Below are positions 1 through 10,234 of a DNA stretch of 64,000 nt, one piece after another (position 1 is the first letter of the stretch; every line of letters begins with the position of its first letter). Under the pieces are notes generated by a model. That model was not told where the DNA came from. It did not search any database and saw only the letters and a program-made list of their open reading frames with translations. The position numbers and the translations under genes are program-made. Origin of the DNA: Limnobaculum allomyrinae (GTDB lineage: Bacteria; Pseudomonadota; Gammaproteobacteria; Enterobacterales; Enterobacteriaceae); assembly GCF_016649425.1 (NCBI RefSeq), contig NZ_JADRCR010000001.1, positions 806,001 through 870,000 on the forward strand, read 5' to 3'.

Positions 1-2
1 GT

Positions 3-1613
3 AACCTAAAAGGTGTAATGGAAGAGCTACGTTCCGTTGTTGATTTAGATGATGATGATATTGCTAATTTTGAAAAAGAGCGTAAAAACTCACGTCGTTT
101 TACGCCTATTGCGTTAAAAACCAAACTGACTGAATTACAAATTTCTCGCTTTGCCGTTAATCAATATCGTTTTCCCGGCATAGAAATAAAAGGATATCAG
201 CGCCGTTTCTATCCTTACGGCTCTGCCCTCACCCATGTTGTTGGTTACGTTTCAAAAATAAACACACAAGATTTAGAGCGTCTGGCCGCCAACGACCAAC
301 TGCAAGACTACTCTGCCACACATGATATTGGTAAGCAGGGTATTGAGAAATATTACGAAGAAGTACTGCATGGCAAACCAGGTTATGAAGAAGTTGAAGT
401 CAACAGTCGTGGACGAGTGATTCGTCAACTAAATGAACAACCGCCTCAGGCAGGTAAAGATATCTATCTGACCATTGATTTAAATCTGCAAAAATATATT
501 GAAGAGTTACTGGGTACTCGCCGTGCGGCAGTGGTTGTTAGCGATCCTCGAGACGGTGGAATACTGGCTATGGTATCCAGCCCCAGTTATGATCCTAATA
601 TGTTTGTTGATGGTATCGCCTACAGCGACTATCAAAAATTGTTGAACGATCCGGACAGGCCACTGATCAACCGAACCACTCAGGGGACCTATCCTCCTGC
701 TTCAACCGTGAAACCCTATGTTGCCGTCGCCGCACTATCAGAAGGGGTTATCACCAAGAAAACGTCAATTTATGATCCCGGCTGGTGGCAACTACCTAAC
801 ACCGATAAACGTTATCGCGACTGGAAACGCTCCGGTCATGGTCATTTGGATGTGACTCGCGCTCTGGAAGAGTCAGCTGATACCTATTTCTATCAGGTTG
901 CCTATGACATGGGGATCGATCGTTTATCTGGTTGGATGAGAAAATTTGGCTATGGGGAATATAGCGGCATTGATATTGCTGAAGAGTACCCTGGTGTCAT
1001 GCCAACCCGCGAGTGGAAAATGAAGCGCCACAAAAAACAGTGGTATCAGGGAGATACCATACCAGTTGGTATCGGCCAGGGCTACTGGACTGCCACACCA
1101 ATGCAAATGTCTAAGTCGCTGGTGACATTGATTAATGATGGTCTGGTTAAGACGCCTCATTTACTCAGCGGCACAAAAATTAATGGCAAGTTAGTACCCT
1201 ATCAACAGAAAGAGAATATTCACATTGGTGACATAAAGTCTGGTTTCTGGGAAATTGCCAAAGATGGCATGTATGGCGTGGTTTCTCGCCCTAACGGTAC
1301 AGCACGCCGGGTATTTGCCGGTACGCCTTATAAAGCCGCAGGTAAATCAGGAACCGCTCAGGTGTTCGGCCTGAAGAAGAATGAAGTCTATAATGCCAAA
1401 AAGATTTCAGAGCATCTGCGTGACCACGCACTGTTTGTTGGCTTTGCCCCTTATGACAGCCCAAGAGTCGCTGTTTCAATGATTCTTGAAAACGGTGGCG
1501 GTGGCGGTGGTAATGCAGGTCCAATTGTACGCCGTATTCTTGACCACATATTGCTGAACGATCAGAACACAGCAATGCCTGAACTTAATGCATCACACAG
1601 TGATGGTGACTGA
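3..1613 (+). CDS. mrdA: Peptidoglycan transpeptidase PBP2, partial (5' end outside window)
   Basis: Cross-links peptidoglycan during rod-shape elongation, working with the glycosyltransferase RodA at the inner membrane. The reading frame is open to the left edge; compared with the roughly 630-residue E. coli protein about 95 N-terminal residues, including the membrane anchor, are missing, so an internal methionine at 18 is not the start. Visible are the dimerisation domain and the transpeptidase domain with the active-site serine in the STVK motif (about 702-713), the SAD motif in place of SxN, and the KSGTAQ motif (about 1344-1361). A glycine-rich run near the C terminus (GGGGGG) is longer than in E. 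coli. It is followed 20 bases later by mrdB, so the two are probably one operon. Identification is by family similarity and gene order and is very secure. Confidence 0.97.
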   Translation, partial: NLKGVMEELRSVVDLDDDDIANFEKERKNSRRFTPIALKTKLTELQISRFAVNQYRFPGIEIKGYQRRFYPYGSALTHVVGYVSKINTQDLERLAANDQLQDYSATHDIGKQGIEKYYEEVLHGKPGYEEVEVNSRGRVIRQLNEQPPQAGKDIYLTIDLNLQKYIEELLGTRRAAVVVSDPRDGGILAMVSSPSYDPNMFVDGIAYSDYQKLLNDPDRPLINRTTQGTYPPASTVKPYVAVAALSEGVITKKTSIYDPGWWQLPNTDKRYRDWKRSGHGHLDVTRALEESADTYFYQVAYDMGIDRLSGWMRKFGYGEYSGIDIAEEYPGVMPTREWKMKRHKKQWYQGDTIPVGIGQGYWTATPMQMSKSLVTLINDGLVKTPHLLSGTKINGKLVPYQQKENIHIGDIKSGFWEIAKDGMYGVVSRPNGTARRVFAGTPYKAAGKSGTAQVFGLKKNEVYNAKKISEHLRDHALFVGFAPYDSPRVAVSMILENGGGGGGNAGPIVRRILDHILLNDQNTAMPELNASHSDGD

Positions 1614-1633
1614 CAGTGGCTGATAAATAACCA

Positions 1634-2743
1634 ATGAGCGATAACAAAAAACCAACCATATGGACCAAAATCCATATTGACCCCATTATGACCTTCTTTC
1701 TGCTGGTTCTGCTTGCCTATAGTTTTTTTGTACTATGGAGCGCCAGTGGCCAGGATCCGGATATGATGGAACGAAAAATCAGCCAGACTATTCTTGGATT
1801 TGGTGTGATGTTGGTAATGGCTCAAATTCCACCCCGAGTGTATGAAAACTGGGCTCCTTATCTGTATATTTTCTGTGTCATCTTACTGATTCTGGTGGAC
1901 GTTTTTGGTCAGATCAGCAAAGGGGCACAGCGCTGGTTAGACTTAGGTGTAGTACGATTTCAACCTTCAGAAATCGCTAAAATAGCGGTTCCATTGATGG
2001 TTGCCCGCTATATCAACCGTGACTCCTGTCCCCCCTCATTAAAAAACACCGGTATTGCTCTGGTGATCATATTCTTCCCTACTTTACTGGTTGCAGCCCA
2101 ACCTGACTTAGGGACAGCAATATTGGTTGCTGCATCCGGGTTATTTATTCTGTTCCTTGCTGGTATGAGCTGGCAATTGATATTTGTTGCAGCCCTTGGT
2201 GTAGCCGCTTTTATTCCAGTCCTTTGGTTCTTCCTGATGCATGATTATCAGCGAGGGCGAGTCATGATGTTACTCGATCCGGAAAGCGACCCTCTGGGAG
2301 CCGGATATCATATTATTCAGTCAAAAATTGCCATTGGTTCCGGTGGGTTGTGGGGCAAAGGTTGGCTGCATGGAACACAATCACAATTAGAGTTTTTACC
2401 AGAACGACACACCGACTTTATTTTTGCCGTTCTGGCCGAAGAACTGGGGCTGATTGGTGTATTGGTGCTACTGGCTCTCTATTTATGCGTCATTATTCGT
2501 GGATTTATGCTCGCGGCCCATGCCCAAACCAGTTTTGGTCGTGTACTGATTGGCGGAATAGTGATGATTCTCTGTGTGTATGTTTTTGTCAATATCGGTA
2601 TGGTTAGTGGAATTTTGCCAGTAGTTGGCGTACCGTTACCGTTCATCAGTTATGGCGGTTCGGCATTAATTGTGCTGATGGCCGGGATGGGTATTGTTAT
2701 GTCGATACATACCCACAGAAAACTACTTTCGAAAAACGTTTAA
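1634..2743 (+). CDS. mrdB: Rod-shape peptidoglycan glycosyltransferase RodA
   Basis: SEDS-family polymerase that extends glycan strands from lipid II in the elongasome, paired with PBP2. At 369 residues it matches the usual length of 370. Several hydrophobic membrane segments are visible, with the family motifs RWLDLG and QPSEIAK near residues 95-115, the [12 protein letters not shown] loop in the middle and the [13 protein letters not shown] motif near the C terminus. It lies directly downstream of mrdA, and the lipoprotein gene rlpA starts 10 bases after its stop, so all three are probably co-transcribed. Nothing looks unusual. Confidence 0.97.
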   Translation: MSDNKKPTIWTKIHIDPIMTFFLLVLLAYSFFVLWSASGQDPDMMERKISQTILGFGVMLVMAQIPPRVYENWAPYLYIFCVILLILVDVFGQISKGAQRWLDLGVVRFQPSEIAKIAVPLMVARYINRDSCPPSLKNTGIALVIIFFPTLLVAAQPDLGTAILVAASGLFILFLAGMSWQLIFVAALGVAAFIPVLWFFLMHDYQRGRVMMLLDPESDPLGAGYHIIQSKIAIGSGGLWGKGWLHGTQSQLEFLPERHTDFIFAVLAEELGLIGVLVLLALYLCVIIRGFMLAAHAQTSFGRVLIGGIVMILCVYVFVNIGMVSGILPVVGVPLPFISYGGSALIVLMAGMGIVMSIHTHRKLLSKNV

Positions 2744-2753
2744 GGACGAGTTG

Positions 2754-3821
2754 ATGCGTAAACAGTGGCTATGGATTTGTGCAATGGGTTTCATGCTGGC
2801 GGCCTGTGAGTCAACGCCTCCTCCACCTAAAACACCGACATTGCCTCCTTTGCCTCATTCCGGGCCCGCTGCTGAAATTAGCGGCGTTGAGCCACGTTAT
2901 GAACCTTATAATATCGGCACTATGAAAGATTATAAGGTAAGAGGAAAAAGCTACCGCATAATTACTCAGCCAGAAAACTTCAGTGAAGAGGGGTTGGCAA
3001 GCTGGTATGGTCAGGAGTTGCATGGAAACAAAACCGCAACTGGCGAAATCTTTGATGCCTACGAGTTAAGCGCCGCTCACCCTACTCTCCCCCTTCCCAG
3101 CTATGTCCGAGTGACTAATTTAAGCAATGGTCGCCAGTTAGTCGTACGAGTAAATGATCGTGGTCCGTTTACCAAAGGCAGGGTCATCGATCTGTCTAAA
3201 GCTGCTGCCGATCGCCTGAATATTACCGGCCAAACTAAAGTAAGGTTGGATGCGATTGTTGTATCACCAAACGGTCAACTATCGGGCCCGGGAACTATCG
3301 GTTCAACCGTTGCGAAGCGCTCCTATGAGCTACAGAGTCGCCCATTAATTGGCAATCAGGTAATTTCAACTCCCCAACAAAGCCTGAGTGCTCAACAGGA
3401 AGTATCGGTAAATATTCCCGCTCAACCTGACAACCGGGTTGCGATACCAACCCCTGCTGATAATAATCATAGCCTGTTGCTTAGTGCTCCAACACAAGCA
3501 GAAAGGGTAAATGTTCCCGTAACACCAACTTCAACTATCAGCGTACCGGCTTCTCCTGACAGAGATAACGCTCAATCAGTCACTGCAACCTCGACCGGTT
3601 TTCTGGTTCAGGTTAGTGCAGTTAATAACCGTCAACACGCTGTGGAAGTACAAAAAAGATTAAGCAGCCAACTGAATGTGCCGGGAATGGTGTCTGAGGG
3701 CGGTGCTTATTATCGCATCCAGTTAGGCCCTTTCAGTACCAGAGAGCAAGCTCAAGAATTGCAACAACGTTTAGCAAGCCAGGGACAGCCTAATAGTATT
3801 ATTTTGGTGGCATCGCGCTGA
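2754..3821 (+). CDS. rlpA: Septal/rare lipoprotein A (SPOR-domain)
   Basis: Outer-membrane lipoprotein. In some bacteria it is a lytic transglycosylase acting on denuded glycan at the septum. I start it at 2754, just after an AAGGACG ribosome-binding site; this gives 355 residues and puts a lipoprotein signal peptide at the N terminus (lipobox LAAC, cysteine about residue 18). A longer frame opens at 2694 but would run inside mrdB and bury the signal peptide. A proline-rich linker follows the lipid site, then the double-psi beta-barrel domain (GLASWYGQELHGNKTATGE; VRVNDRGPF) around residues 80-170, a low-complexity Ser/Thr/Pro linker, and a C-terminal SPOR domain (about 280-355) that binds denuded peptidoglycan. 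Confidence 0.95.
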   Translation: MRKQWLWICAMGFMLAACESTPPPPKTPTLPPLPHSGPAAEISGVEPRYEPYNIGTMKDYKVRGKSYRIITQPENFSEEGLASWYGQELHGNKTATGEIFDAYELSAAHPTLPLPSYVRVTNLSNGRQLVVRVNDRGPFTKGRVIDLSKAAADRLNITGQTKVRLDAIVVSPNGQLSGPGTIGSTVAKRSYELQSRPLIGNQVISTPQQSLSAQQEVSVNIPAQPDNRVAIPTPADNNHSLLLSAPTQAERVNVPVTPTSTISVPASPDRDNAQSVTATSTGFLVQVSAVNNRQHAVEVQKRLSSQLNVPGMVSEGGAYYRIQLGPFSTREQAQELQQRLASQGQPNSIILVASR

Positions 3822-3971
3822 TAAGCGTGTCGCCATCTCATCGTCTCACAGACATGGAAAAATTCAACGGCACCGGATACCCATAAAACAACACGCGTTG
3901 GGTGCCCCTTGGTTGGCCACCTGTTATACTGTGGCCGTTATTAACTTTCTACGGATATTGTTGTCCCGCTT

Positions 3972-5198
3972 ATGAAACAGACGCTATCTACAAAACCATT
4001 TCGCCATACTCTGCTCAAAAGTCTGACTTTGGGCGCATTCATCGCTCTGGGAACGACTTCCGTCGTTAAAGCTGATGATGTAAATCTTACTACTATCATT
4101 CCAGCCGTTCCGCAAATTGATGCTGAAGCCTATATCCTGATGGACTATAACTCAGGCAAAGTATTGGCAGAAATGAATGCCGATACTCGCAGAGATCCTG
4201 CCAGCCTGACTAAAATGATGACCAGTTATGTTATTGGTCAGAGCATTAAAGCAGGAAAAATCAGCCTGGATGATAATGTTACTATCAGCAAAGAAGCCTG
4301 GGCTACCGGAAATCCGGTATTTAAAGGTTCTTCCCTGATGTTTTTACAACCTGGTACTCAGGTTAAAGTTTCCGATCTTAATCGCGGCATTATTATTCAA
4401 TCAGGAAATGATGCTTGTGTGGCTATGGCCGAGCACGTTGCCGGTAGTCAGGATGCTTTCGTTAATATCATGAATAACTATGTGAAGGCGCTGGGGTTAC
4501 AAAATACCCACTTTGGCACCGTACATGGTTTAGATGCTGCCGGTCAGTTTAGTTCAGCTCGCGATATGGCCATTATTGGTCAGGCACTGATTCGTGACGT
4601 ACCGGAAGAGTACGCAGTGTATAAAGAGAAAGAGTATTACTTCAATAATATCAAACAGCCAAACCGTAATGGGTTGCTGTGGGATACCAGCCTGAATGTC
4701 GACGGTATTAAAACCGGCCATACCTCAGCTGCCGGTTATAATCTGGTTGCTTCAGCAACTGAAGGTAATATGCGTTTAATCTCTGTTGTTATGGGTGGAC
4801 GTACCTTTAAGGGTCGTGAAGCTGAAAGTAAAAAACTGCTGACCTGGGGCTTCCGTTTCTTTGAAACCGTTACGCCACTTCAGGTAGGTAAAGAATTTGC
4901 ATCAGAACCTGTCTGGTTTGGTGATACTGACCGTGTTCAATTAGGCGTCGATAAAAATGCCTCGTTAACCATTCCTCGTGGACGTCTTAACGATCTGAAG
5001 GCCAGCTATACTCTGACCAACAGCGAGATTAATGCCCCTCTGGCAAAAGGACAGGCTGTTGGTACCATTAATTTCCAACTGGATGGCAAAACAATCGAGC
5101 AGCGTCCATTAGTTGTATTAAACGAAGTACAGGAAGGTGGCTTCTTTGGTCGTATGGTTGACCATATCAAATTGCTATTCCATCGCTGGTTTGGCTAG
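3972..5198 (+). CDS. dacA: D-alanyl-D-alanine carboxypeptidase PBP5
   Basis: Removes the terminal D-Ala from peptidoglycan pentapeptides in the periplasm. 408 residues. The N terminus is a cleavable signal peptide ending near residue 34 (VVKA). The three penicillin-binding motifs are present: SLTK, SGN and KTG. The last about 20 residues form the amphipathic helix ([20 protein letters not shown]) that peripherally anchors this enzyme to the inner membrane. It lies 150 bases after rlpA, far enough for its own promoter, and is closed by a strong hairpin at 5251-5287. Order mrdA-mrdB-rlpA-dacA-ybeD-lipB is that of E. coli. Confidence 0.97.
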   Translation: MKQTLSTKPFRHTLLKSLTLGAFIALGTTSVVKADDVNLTTIIPAVPQIDAEAYILMDYNSGKVLAEMNADTRRDPASLTKMMTSYVIGQSIKAGKISLDDNVTISKEAWATGNPVFKGSSLMFLQPGTQVKVSDLNRGIIIQSGNDACVAMAEHVAGSQDAFVNIMNNYVKALGLQNTHFGTVHGLDAAGQFSSARDMAIIGQALIRDVPEEYAVYKEKEYYFNNIKQPNRNGLLWDTSLNVDGIKTGHTSAAGYNLVASATEGNMRLISVVMGGRTFKGREAESKKLLTWGFRFFETVTPLQVGKEFASEPVWFGDTDRVQLGVDKNASLTIPRGRLNDLKASYTLTNSEINAPLAKGQAVGTINFQLDGKTIEQRPLVVLNEVQEGGFFGRMVDHIKLLFHRWFG

Positions 5199-5250
5199 TC
5201 CCTTGAAAAATAAATTTCAGGCCCCATCTAATCAATAAGCCTGATGAAAT

Positions 5251-5287
5251 ATAGCTCCCGTCACACAGCGGGAGCTATAATTTTTAT
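5251..5287 (+). terminator. Rho-independent terminator after dacA
   Basis: Perfect 10-bp stem (5251-5260 with 5269-5278) around an 8-base loop, followed by a T-rich tail. It separates dacA from ybeD. Confidence 0.8.
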
Positions 5288-5323
5288 AGGTCATACACTT
5301 TTTTAATTTTTGTTGGAGCAACC

Positions 5324-5587
5324 ATGAAAACGAAACTGAATGAACTGCTCGAGTTCCCATGTTCTTTTACTTATAAAGTGATGGGCCTGGCACAACCTGA
5401 GCTGGTCGACCAGGTAGTGGAAGTGGTACAACGCCATGCGCCTGGCGACTATAACCCTCAGGTTAAACCCAGTAGCAAAGGAAACTACCACTCCGTCTCT
5501 ATCACTATTAATGCTACTCATATTGAGCAAGTAGAAACACTGTATGAAGAGCTGGGTGATATCGAAATTGTGCGTATGGTGTTGTAA
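5324..5587 (+). CDS. ybeD: DUF493 family protein YbeD
   Basis: Small cytosolic protein of 87 residues, the length of E. coli YbeD, with an ACT-like ferredoxin fold known from the family. The biochemical role is not established; its persistent position between dacA and lipB suggests a link with lipoate metabolism, which is inference from context only. A good ribosome-binding site (GGAGC) precedes the ATG. A hairpin terminator follows directly. Confidence 0.93.
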   Translation: MKTKLNELLEFPCSFTYKVMGLAQPELVDQVVEVVQRHAPGDYNPQVKPSSKGNYHSVSITINATHIEQVETLYEELGDIEIVRMVL

Positions 5588-5613
5588 TTAGCCAACGAAA
5601 ATACGTGATGAAT

Positions 5614-5646
5614 AAAACGGACAGAACTCTTCTGTCCGTTTTTTAT
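5614..5646 (+). terminator. Rho-independent terminator after ybeD
   Basis: Twelve-base complementary arms (5614-5625 and 5631-5642) around a 5-base loop, running into a T tract. Confidence 0.85.
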
Positions 5647-5842
5647 TAAATCAAACATCCCATTATGTAACCCTCCGTGACAAGTCCCCCTTTCCTCCAG
5701 CGTAATTCATTTATTTCTCTGCTAAATATCTTGTCATCGCTATTTCAACTACTGGTGGCAGAACTCAGTGGTCAACACTATTCTTGAAATAAGGAAAACC
5801 ATCGACCGTTTTAATTCAGACTATTGATAGAGAGGATATATG

Positions 5843-6262
5843 ATGGAAGTCCAGCCTTATCTGTTTTTTGCCGGTAACTGTGAAGAAGCATTACAGTTTT
5901 ACCAGCGAAGTATTGGTGCCAGAATCACCATGATCATGCGCTACAGTGAGTCCCCTGACGCACTGCTTACCCCAGTTCCCGATGAATGGAAAGATAAGAT
6001 TATGCATGCCAACGTCAGCGTGGGGCATTCACAATTTATGGCTTCGGATGGTCAGTGCGACCGCATCCACCCTGAATTCAACGGATTTAGCCTCTCCCTG
6101 AAAGCAGACAGTAAAGTCGACGCAGAACGCTTATTTAAATCACTCTCTTCCGGGGGAAAAGTCAATTTACCTTTTCAGCGCACATTCTGGTCCAGTGGAT
6201 TTGGTATGCTCACCGATAAATATGGCGTAGGCTGGATGATTATGAGTGAAATCGGCACCTGA
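5843..6262 (+). CDS. VOC-superfamily protein, YjdN/PhnB-like
   Basis: A 139-residue cytosolic protein of the vicinal-oxygen-chelate (glyoxalase/PhnB) superfamily. Recognisable features are the opening PYLFFAGNCEEALQFYQ, the central HANVSVG strand and the closing FWSSGFGMLTDKYGVGWMI, all typical of the YjdN/PhnB group (also called 3-demethylubiquinone methyltransferase-like in old annotations). The substrate is unknown. Two adjacent ATGs (5840 and 5843) follow a GAGAGGA ribosome-binding site; the second has the better spacing. In E. coli yjdN is not located here, so this copy is an insertion between ybeD and lipB. Confidence 0.8.
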   Translation: MEVQPYLFFAGNCEEALQFYQRSIGARITMIMRYSESPDALLTPVPDEWKDKIMHANVSVGHSQFMASDGQCDRIHPEFNGFSLSLKADSKVDAERLFKSLSSGGKVNLPFQRTFWSSGFGMLTDKYGVGWMIMSEIGT

Positions 6263-6404
6263 CAGGTGCCGTTTCAACATCAAAACTATTTAGTCGTTCG
6301 ATAGCACGACGCTCTCCTATTGCTTTAAAAGACTGAATCTTTCGATTTCGTCTGGTGGTCTCCCCAAACGGTGGGTATAATGTTTTTACCATTTTTGCAA
6401 CGTT

Positions 6405-7076
6405 ATGATGACCTCCTTGCAACAAGACACCATTATCTTACGTCAACTTGGGGTACAACCTTATCTGCCCGTATCTCAGGCGATGCATACCTTCACCGAT
6501 CGCAGAATCAGTACCACATCCGATGAGCTGTGGCTGGTTCAACATCCCCGGGTATTTACTCAGGGTCAGGCGGGTAAAGCCGAGCATGTTCTGGCTGCCG
6601 GTGATATTCCGGTAATTCAGAGCGATCGTGGGGGACAGGTCACCTACCATGGGCCAGGTCAGCAAGTGTTGTATATCATGATTGATCTGAAACGAAAAAA
6701 GATGGGTGTCAGGGAGTTGGTTACCGCCCTTGAACAGACGGTCATCCAAACTCTCGCCCGTTTTGATATTCAGGCAAAAGCCCGCCCGGATGCTCCCGGT
6801 GTTTATGTCAATCATGATAAGATCTGTTCCCTGGGATTGCGTATCCGTCGTGGCTGCTCGCTACATGGTTTAGCCTTGAATATCGATATGGATCTTGAGC
6901 CATTCACCCGTATTAATCCCTGTGGCTACGCGGGTATGCAGATGACTCAGATGAAACAGCTAACTGAATCAGTCCGCTTTGAACATGTTCATCCTGTCCT
7001 GATACAGGAATTTACACAATTACTCGGTTATCAACATCCCGAGCCAAGCTATTGGAATATTAACGACTATGAGTAA
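6405..7076 (+). CDS. lipB: Octanoyl-ACP:protein octanoyltransferase
   Basis: Transfers octanoate from acyl carrier protein to the lipoyl domains of 2-oxoacid dehydrogenases and GcvH, the first step of lipoate assembly. Family motifs are clear: [14 protein letters not shown], the catalytic lysine in [12 protein letters not shown] and the catalytic cysteine in INPCGYAG. At 223 residues it is about ten longer than the E. coli protein; a start a few codons in (methionine 2) is equally possible. Its end overlaps the start of lipA by 8 bases, so the two are translationally coupled and share a pathway. Confidence 0.96.
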   Translation: MMTSLQQDTIILRQLGVQPYLPVSQAMHTFTDRRISTTSDELWLVQHPRVFTQGQAGKAEHVLAAGDIPVIQSDRGGQVTYHGPGQQVLYIMIDLKRKKMGVRELVTALEQTVIQTLARFDIQAKARPDAPGVYVNHDKICSLGLRIRRGCSLHGLALNIDMDLEPFTRINPCGYAGMQMTQMKQLTESVRFEHVHPVLIQEFTQLLGYQHPEPSYWNINDYE

Positions 7077-8034
7077 ACCAATTCAGATGGAACGCGGCAT
7101 CAAATATCGTGATGCTGACAAAATGGCACTAATTCCGGTAAAGTCAGTGGAGACTGAGCGTCAGGAGATGCTACGCAAACCTGAATGGATGAAAATTAAG
7201 TTACCCGCAGATTCCAGCCGTATTCAGGGAATCAAAGCAGCAATGCGCAAGAATGGATTGCATTCTGTCTGTGAAGAAGCCTCCTGCCCTAACCTGGCTG
7301 AATGTTTTAATCACGGTACAGCAACCTTTATGATTCTTGGCGCAATTTGTACCCGTCGTTGCCCTTTCTGCGATGTAGCGCATGGTCGTCCAATGGCACC
7401 GGATGCTAATGAACCACAAAAGCTGGCGCAAACCATACAGGATATGGGGTTACGTTACGTGGTTATTACTTCAGTTGACCGTGATGACCTGCGAGATGGT
7501 GGAGCGCAGCACTTTGCTGACTGTATCAGCGCAATTCGTGATAAGAATCCAACCATTAAGATTGAAACGCTGGTTCCTGATTTTCGCGGTCGAATGGATC
7601 GTGCTTTAGATATACTCACGGCAACGCCACCCGATGTGTTTAACCATAACCTGGAAAATATTCCTCGCCTTTACCGGCAGGTTCGTCCGGGAGCTGACTA
7701 TAGCTGGTCTCTAAAACTACTGGAGCGTTTTAAACAGGCTCATCCTGATATTCCTACTAAATCAGGTTTGATGGTTGGACTGGGAGAAACTAATCAGGAA
7801 ATTATCGAAGTCATGCGTGATTTACGCGCTCATGGTGTCACCATGTTAACCCTGGGGCAATATCTACAACCAAGCCGTCATCATCTTGCAGTTCAACGTT
7901 ACGTAAGCCCTGCTGAGTTTGATGAAATGAAAGCTGAAGCTACGGCTATGGGTTTTACTCATGCTGCCTGTGGGCCTTTCGTTCGTTCTTCATACCATGC
8001 TGATATGCAAGCAAAAGGTGAAGAAGTAAAATAA
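7069..8034 (+). CDS. lipA: Lipoyl synthase (radical SAM)
   Basis: Inserts two sulfur atoms into protein-bound octanoyl chains. 321 residues, the family length. The radical-SAM cluster motif CTRRCPFC and the auxiliary-cluster motif [12 protein letters not shown] are both intact, as is the C-terminal RSSYHA with the conserved serine ligand. The start codon overlaps the lipB stop. In E. coli a regulator gene (ybeF) separates lipB and lipA; here they are fused into a tight two-gene unit. A convergent terminator follows. Confidence 0.97.
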   Translation: MSKPIQMERGIKYRDADKMALIPVKSVETERQEMLRKPEWMKIKLPADSSRIQGIKAAMRKNGLHSVCEEASCPNLAECFNHGTATFMILGAICTRRCPFCDVAHGRPMAPDANEPQKLAQTIQDMGLRYVVITSVDRDDLRDGGAQHFADCISAIRDKNPTIKIETLVPDFRGRMDRALDILTATPPDVFNHNLENIPRLYRQVRPGADYSWSLKLLERFKQAHPDIPTKSGLMVGLGETNQEIIEVMRDLRAHGVTMLTLGQYLQPSRHHLAVQRYVSPAEFDEMKAEATAMGFTHAACGPFVRSSYHADMQAKGEEVK

Positions 8035-8072
8035 CCCAGTCCGATTACGCTGAATTGATAGATTAACCTTAT

Positions 8073-8106
8073 AAAAAAAGCGTGCTACTTATTGCACGCT
8101 TTTTCA
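8073..8106. terminator. Bidirectional terminator between lipA and tatE
   Basis: Ten-base arms (8076-8085 with 8094-8103) flanked by an A run on the left and a T run on the right, so it can stop transcription from both lipA and tatE. Confidence 0.85.
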
Positions 8107-8140
8107 TTTAATAAACCTGGAAAGCAGGTCAATCAGATAA

Positions 8141-8335
8141 TTACTTTTTATTTTCTACCTGCGGAGCAGCTTCATTGGTTGCATCTGCCGATGGTGTGTC
8201 ATTATCCATCGCTTTCTTAAAGCCTTTGATTGCTGCACCCAAATCACTGCCTAAAGTACGTAACTTGTTAGTACCAAATAACAGCACGATCAGCGCACCG
8301 ATGATCAACAATTTAGTAATGCTTATACCAGCCAT
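8141..8335 (-). CDS. tatE: Sec-independent translocase subunit TatE
   Basis: Small inner-membrane subunit of the twin-arginine export system, able to substitute in part for TatA. 64 residues: one N-terminal membrane helix, the FG hinge motif (LFGTNKLR), the amphipathic helix ([16 protein letters not shown]) and a short acidic tail. The opening ISITKLL and the location next to lipA identify it as TatE rather than TatA. The Tat-dependent DmsA-like enzyme at 52.5-54.9 kb would be one client. Confidence 0.93.
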   Translation of the reverse strand: MAGISITKLLIIGALIVLLFGTNKLRTLGSDLGAAIKGFKKAMDNDTPSADATNEAAPQVENKK

Positions 8336-8472
8336 ATAAACCTTCTTACTTTATCTGCTGTCGATTTCTTCGACATAATTAACCCTACTTTCTTTGTACG
8401 ATAAATATCAGGCAAGCACAATTTTGAAATGTAACAGATTAAAACAATCCGTACTTATTCTGTTGCTAATAT

Positions 8473-8886
8473 CTACTCAAAACCCGAAAACAGAACCGTC
8501 AGGATAACTATACCCCACTGAACCAATACTAAAAAACCAGCCCGGTGCAGCAATTGACGAGCACCTGCCCAGCGGGAATCCAGACTGCGGTAATTGTCCC
8601 CTTTCTTTCCCCAACACTTATTGATCGCCGTATCAAAAATCTCAGTTTTTTCGGGAAAATGATAAAGAATCCTGAACAGATGAACGTCCATCCACAAACG
8701 CCAGCAATAGTAATGGCAAGTAAGTCCCAGCACTAAAGAAATCGCCAGCATTACCACTGAGTAGTCAGCGAAAAACAACATAAGCAATGTAAATAACATA
8801 GCAAAAGCAGAAAGTGCCGCAAAATAACGCCAGCTATTCAACGTAGCGACCAATACTCTTCCTGCTATCGGATGCTCAGTTATCAT
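8473..8886 (-). CDS. Unrecognised inner-membrane protein downstream of ynbD
   Basis: 137 residues with hydrophobic segments around residues 20-40, 45-62 and 118-135, and a conserved-looking polar middle with charged and aromatic residues (WMDVHLFRILYHF; DSRWAGARQLLHR). I do not recognise the family. It starts 20 bases after the ynbD stop on the same strand with a GGAAGA ribosome-binding site, so it is very likely the last gene of the ynb operon and may assist its membrane lipid chemistry; that function is inference from position. No terminator was identified directly after it. Confidence 0.7.
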   Translation of the reverse strand: MITEHPIAGRVLVATLNSWRYFAALSAFAMLFTLLMLFFADYSVVMLAISLVLGLTCHYYCWRLWMDVHLFRILYHFPEKTEIFDTAINKCWGKKGDNYRSLDSRWAGARQLLHRAGFLVLVQWGIVILTVLFSGFE

Positions 8887-8905
8887 TCTGTTATCTTCCC
8901 AATGA

Positions 8906-10234
8906 TTAAATTAAGTAACGTTGAGCCCAGCGATTCAAAGTATTCAGATGAGATTCTCTGAAAATAATCTTTGGACGAGCCCGACGAATCATCGCTTCAG
9001 CTTCAGCGATGGTGTTCACTCGCTGCTGTTGTAATAGCCATGCCGCGACCACAATCGCACTACGCGATAATCCCAATGCACAATGAACTAACACTTGCCC
9101 ATGGGAACATAGCTCATTAAGCGCCTGTACGGAATGCTGTAGTTCTTCTTCACTCGGTGCCAGTAAATCAAGCTGTGGGCAGGCAATATAGGCCACGGCA
9201 GGAATACGGGTACTCCTTTGCCATTCAGATGTCATATCCAGTACAGCACTTACCGATACAGTATGGCGCGGGTAACTACCTAACAGAATACCCTCAGTAA
9301 TCTGATTATTTCGATCGTATTTAGCACTAAAATAACGGAATGAGCACCATGCTCCAATTTGATAAGGCGCTAACAGTAGACGCGCTGAAGGTGACATACT
9401 ACCCGCTGAATTCTTTTGAAAAATCGCACTCCCCAACCCGCTATAGCCTAACGCTACCATCAGCAATGCAATCGCTGGCCATATCAGTACCCAAAAAACA
9501 CTTCCCAACCAGTAAGCCAGCACAGCTAAAACCAAGGCTGCTGAATAATAGTAAAGCGCTAACCGGCGGGCAAAAGGATCCTGACTTGGTTGCCAGCGCC
9601 AACGAGAAGCGACCGGCAAGGCATAACTAATAATAACGCCGACAAATAATCCGGTAATCACATCAATGAAATGATGTTGCCAGGTGGTCAAAACCGAGAT
9701 ACCAATTAAAGCAAACCAACTGTGTAATAACCAACGCCACTTTGCAGAGATATGGGGATAAAAACGCAGCCAGAGCAGCCAAAGTAAAATAATATGCAGC
9801 GACGGTGCCTGATTATAGGGAAGATCAAACATCTCCAATTGCTGAAACAACCAACCAAACATGCCATCACTTATTGGCCTGATAAAACTAAATCTTAGTG
9901 GGTAAAGCAAAAAGCCGACACAAGCTGCAACAGAGGCAATAGCCAGACGCAAGCCATGCACCATCAGCTCACGGCGGGAAGTGCAAATAAATAGTGAAAT
10001 GCCATACAACAGATCGATGCTCCAGTAAGGAACAATGGTCCAGGGCAGAAAAGGAATTGATGACTCCCAGCTAAATGCCAGTACTTCGACATCATCTCGT
10101 GTTGCAGTAAATTGATTTACCTGTCCATAGGTTAAAAAGAAGAAAGGAGCCAAAAACAGCAGCCAGACACCGGCTCGTAGCCAAAGCTGCCGGCGAGAAT
10201 CTGAATTTAATGTTAGTTCATTCATTCGACGCAC
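8906..10234 (-). CDS. ynbD: YnbD-like PAP2 / dual-specificity phosphatase fusion
   Basis: 442 residues with two parts. The N-terminal 270 residues or so are a multi-spanning PAP2-like membrane region. The C-terminal part is a dual-specificity (cysteine) phosphatase domain with the signature HCALGLSRS (HC-x5-RS) near residue 385 and an acidic general-acid region before it. This is the architecture of E. coli YnbD (about 430 residues). Given its partners, CDP-diglyceride synthase and a CDP-alcohol phosphatidyltransferase, a plausible role is dephosphorylating a phospholipid-phosphate intermediate, as the related phosphatase PTPMT1 does for phosphatidylglycerol phosphate in mitochondria; that is inference. 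In E. coli it directly follows ynbC, but here an insert with a microcin-like gene separates them. Confidence 0.88.
   Translation of the reverse strand: MRRMNELTLNSDSRRQLWLRAGVWLLFLAPFFFLTYGQVNQFTATRDDVEVLAFSWESSIPFLPWTIVPYWSIDLLYGISLFICTSRRELMVHGLRLAIASVAACVGFLLYPLRFSFIRPISDGMFGWLFQQLEMFDLPYNQAPSLHIILLWLLWLRFYPHISAKWRWLLHSWFALIGISVLTTWQHHFIDVITGLFVGVIISYALPVASRWRWQPSQDPFARRLALYYYSAALVLAVLAYWLGSVFWVLIWPAIALLMVALGYSGLGSAIFQKNSAGSMSPSARLLLAPYQIGAWCSFRYFSAKYDRNNQITEGILLGSYPRHTVSVSAVLDMTSEWQRSTRIPAVAYIACPQLDLLAPSEEELQHSVQALNELCSHGQVLVHCALGLSRSAIVVAAWLLQQQRVNTIAEAEAMIRRARPKIIFRESHLNTLNRWAQRYLI

Noticed and set aside
3901-3930. Possible dacA promoter (TATACT at 3925)
   Set aside because: No -35 element at acceptable spacing could be identified.
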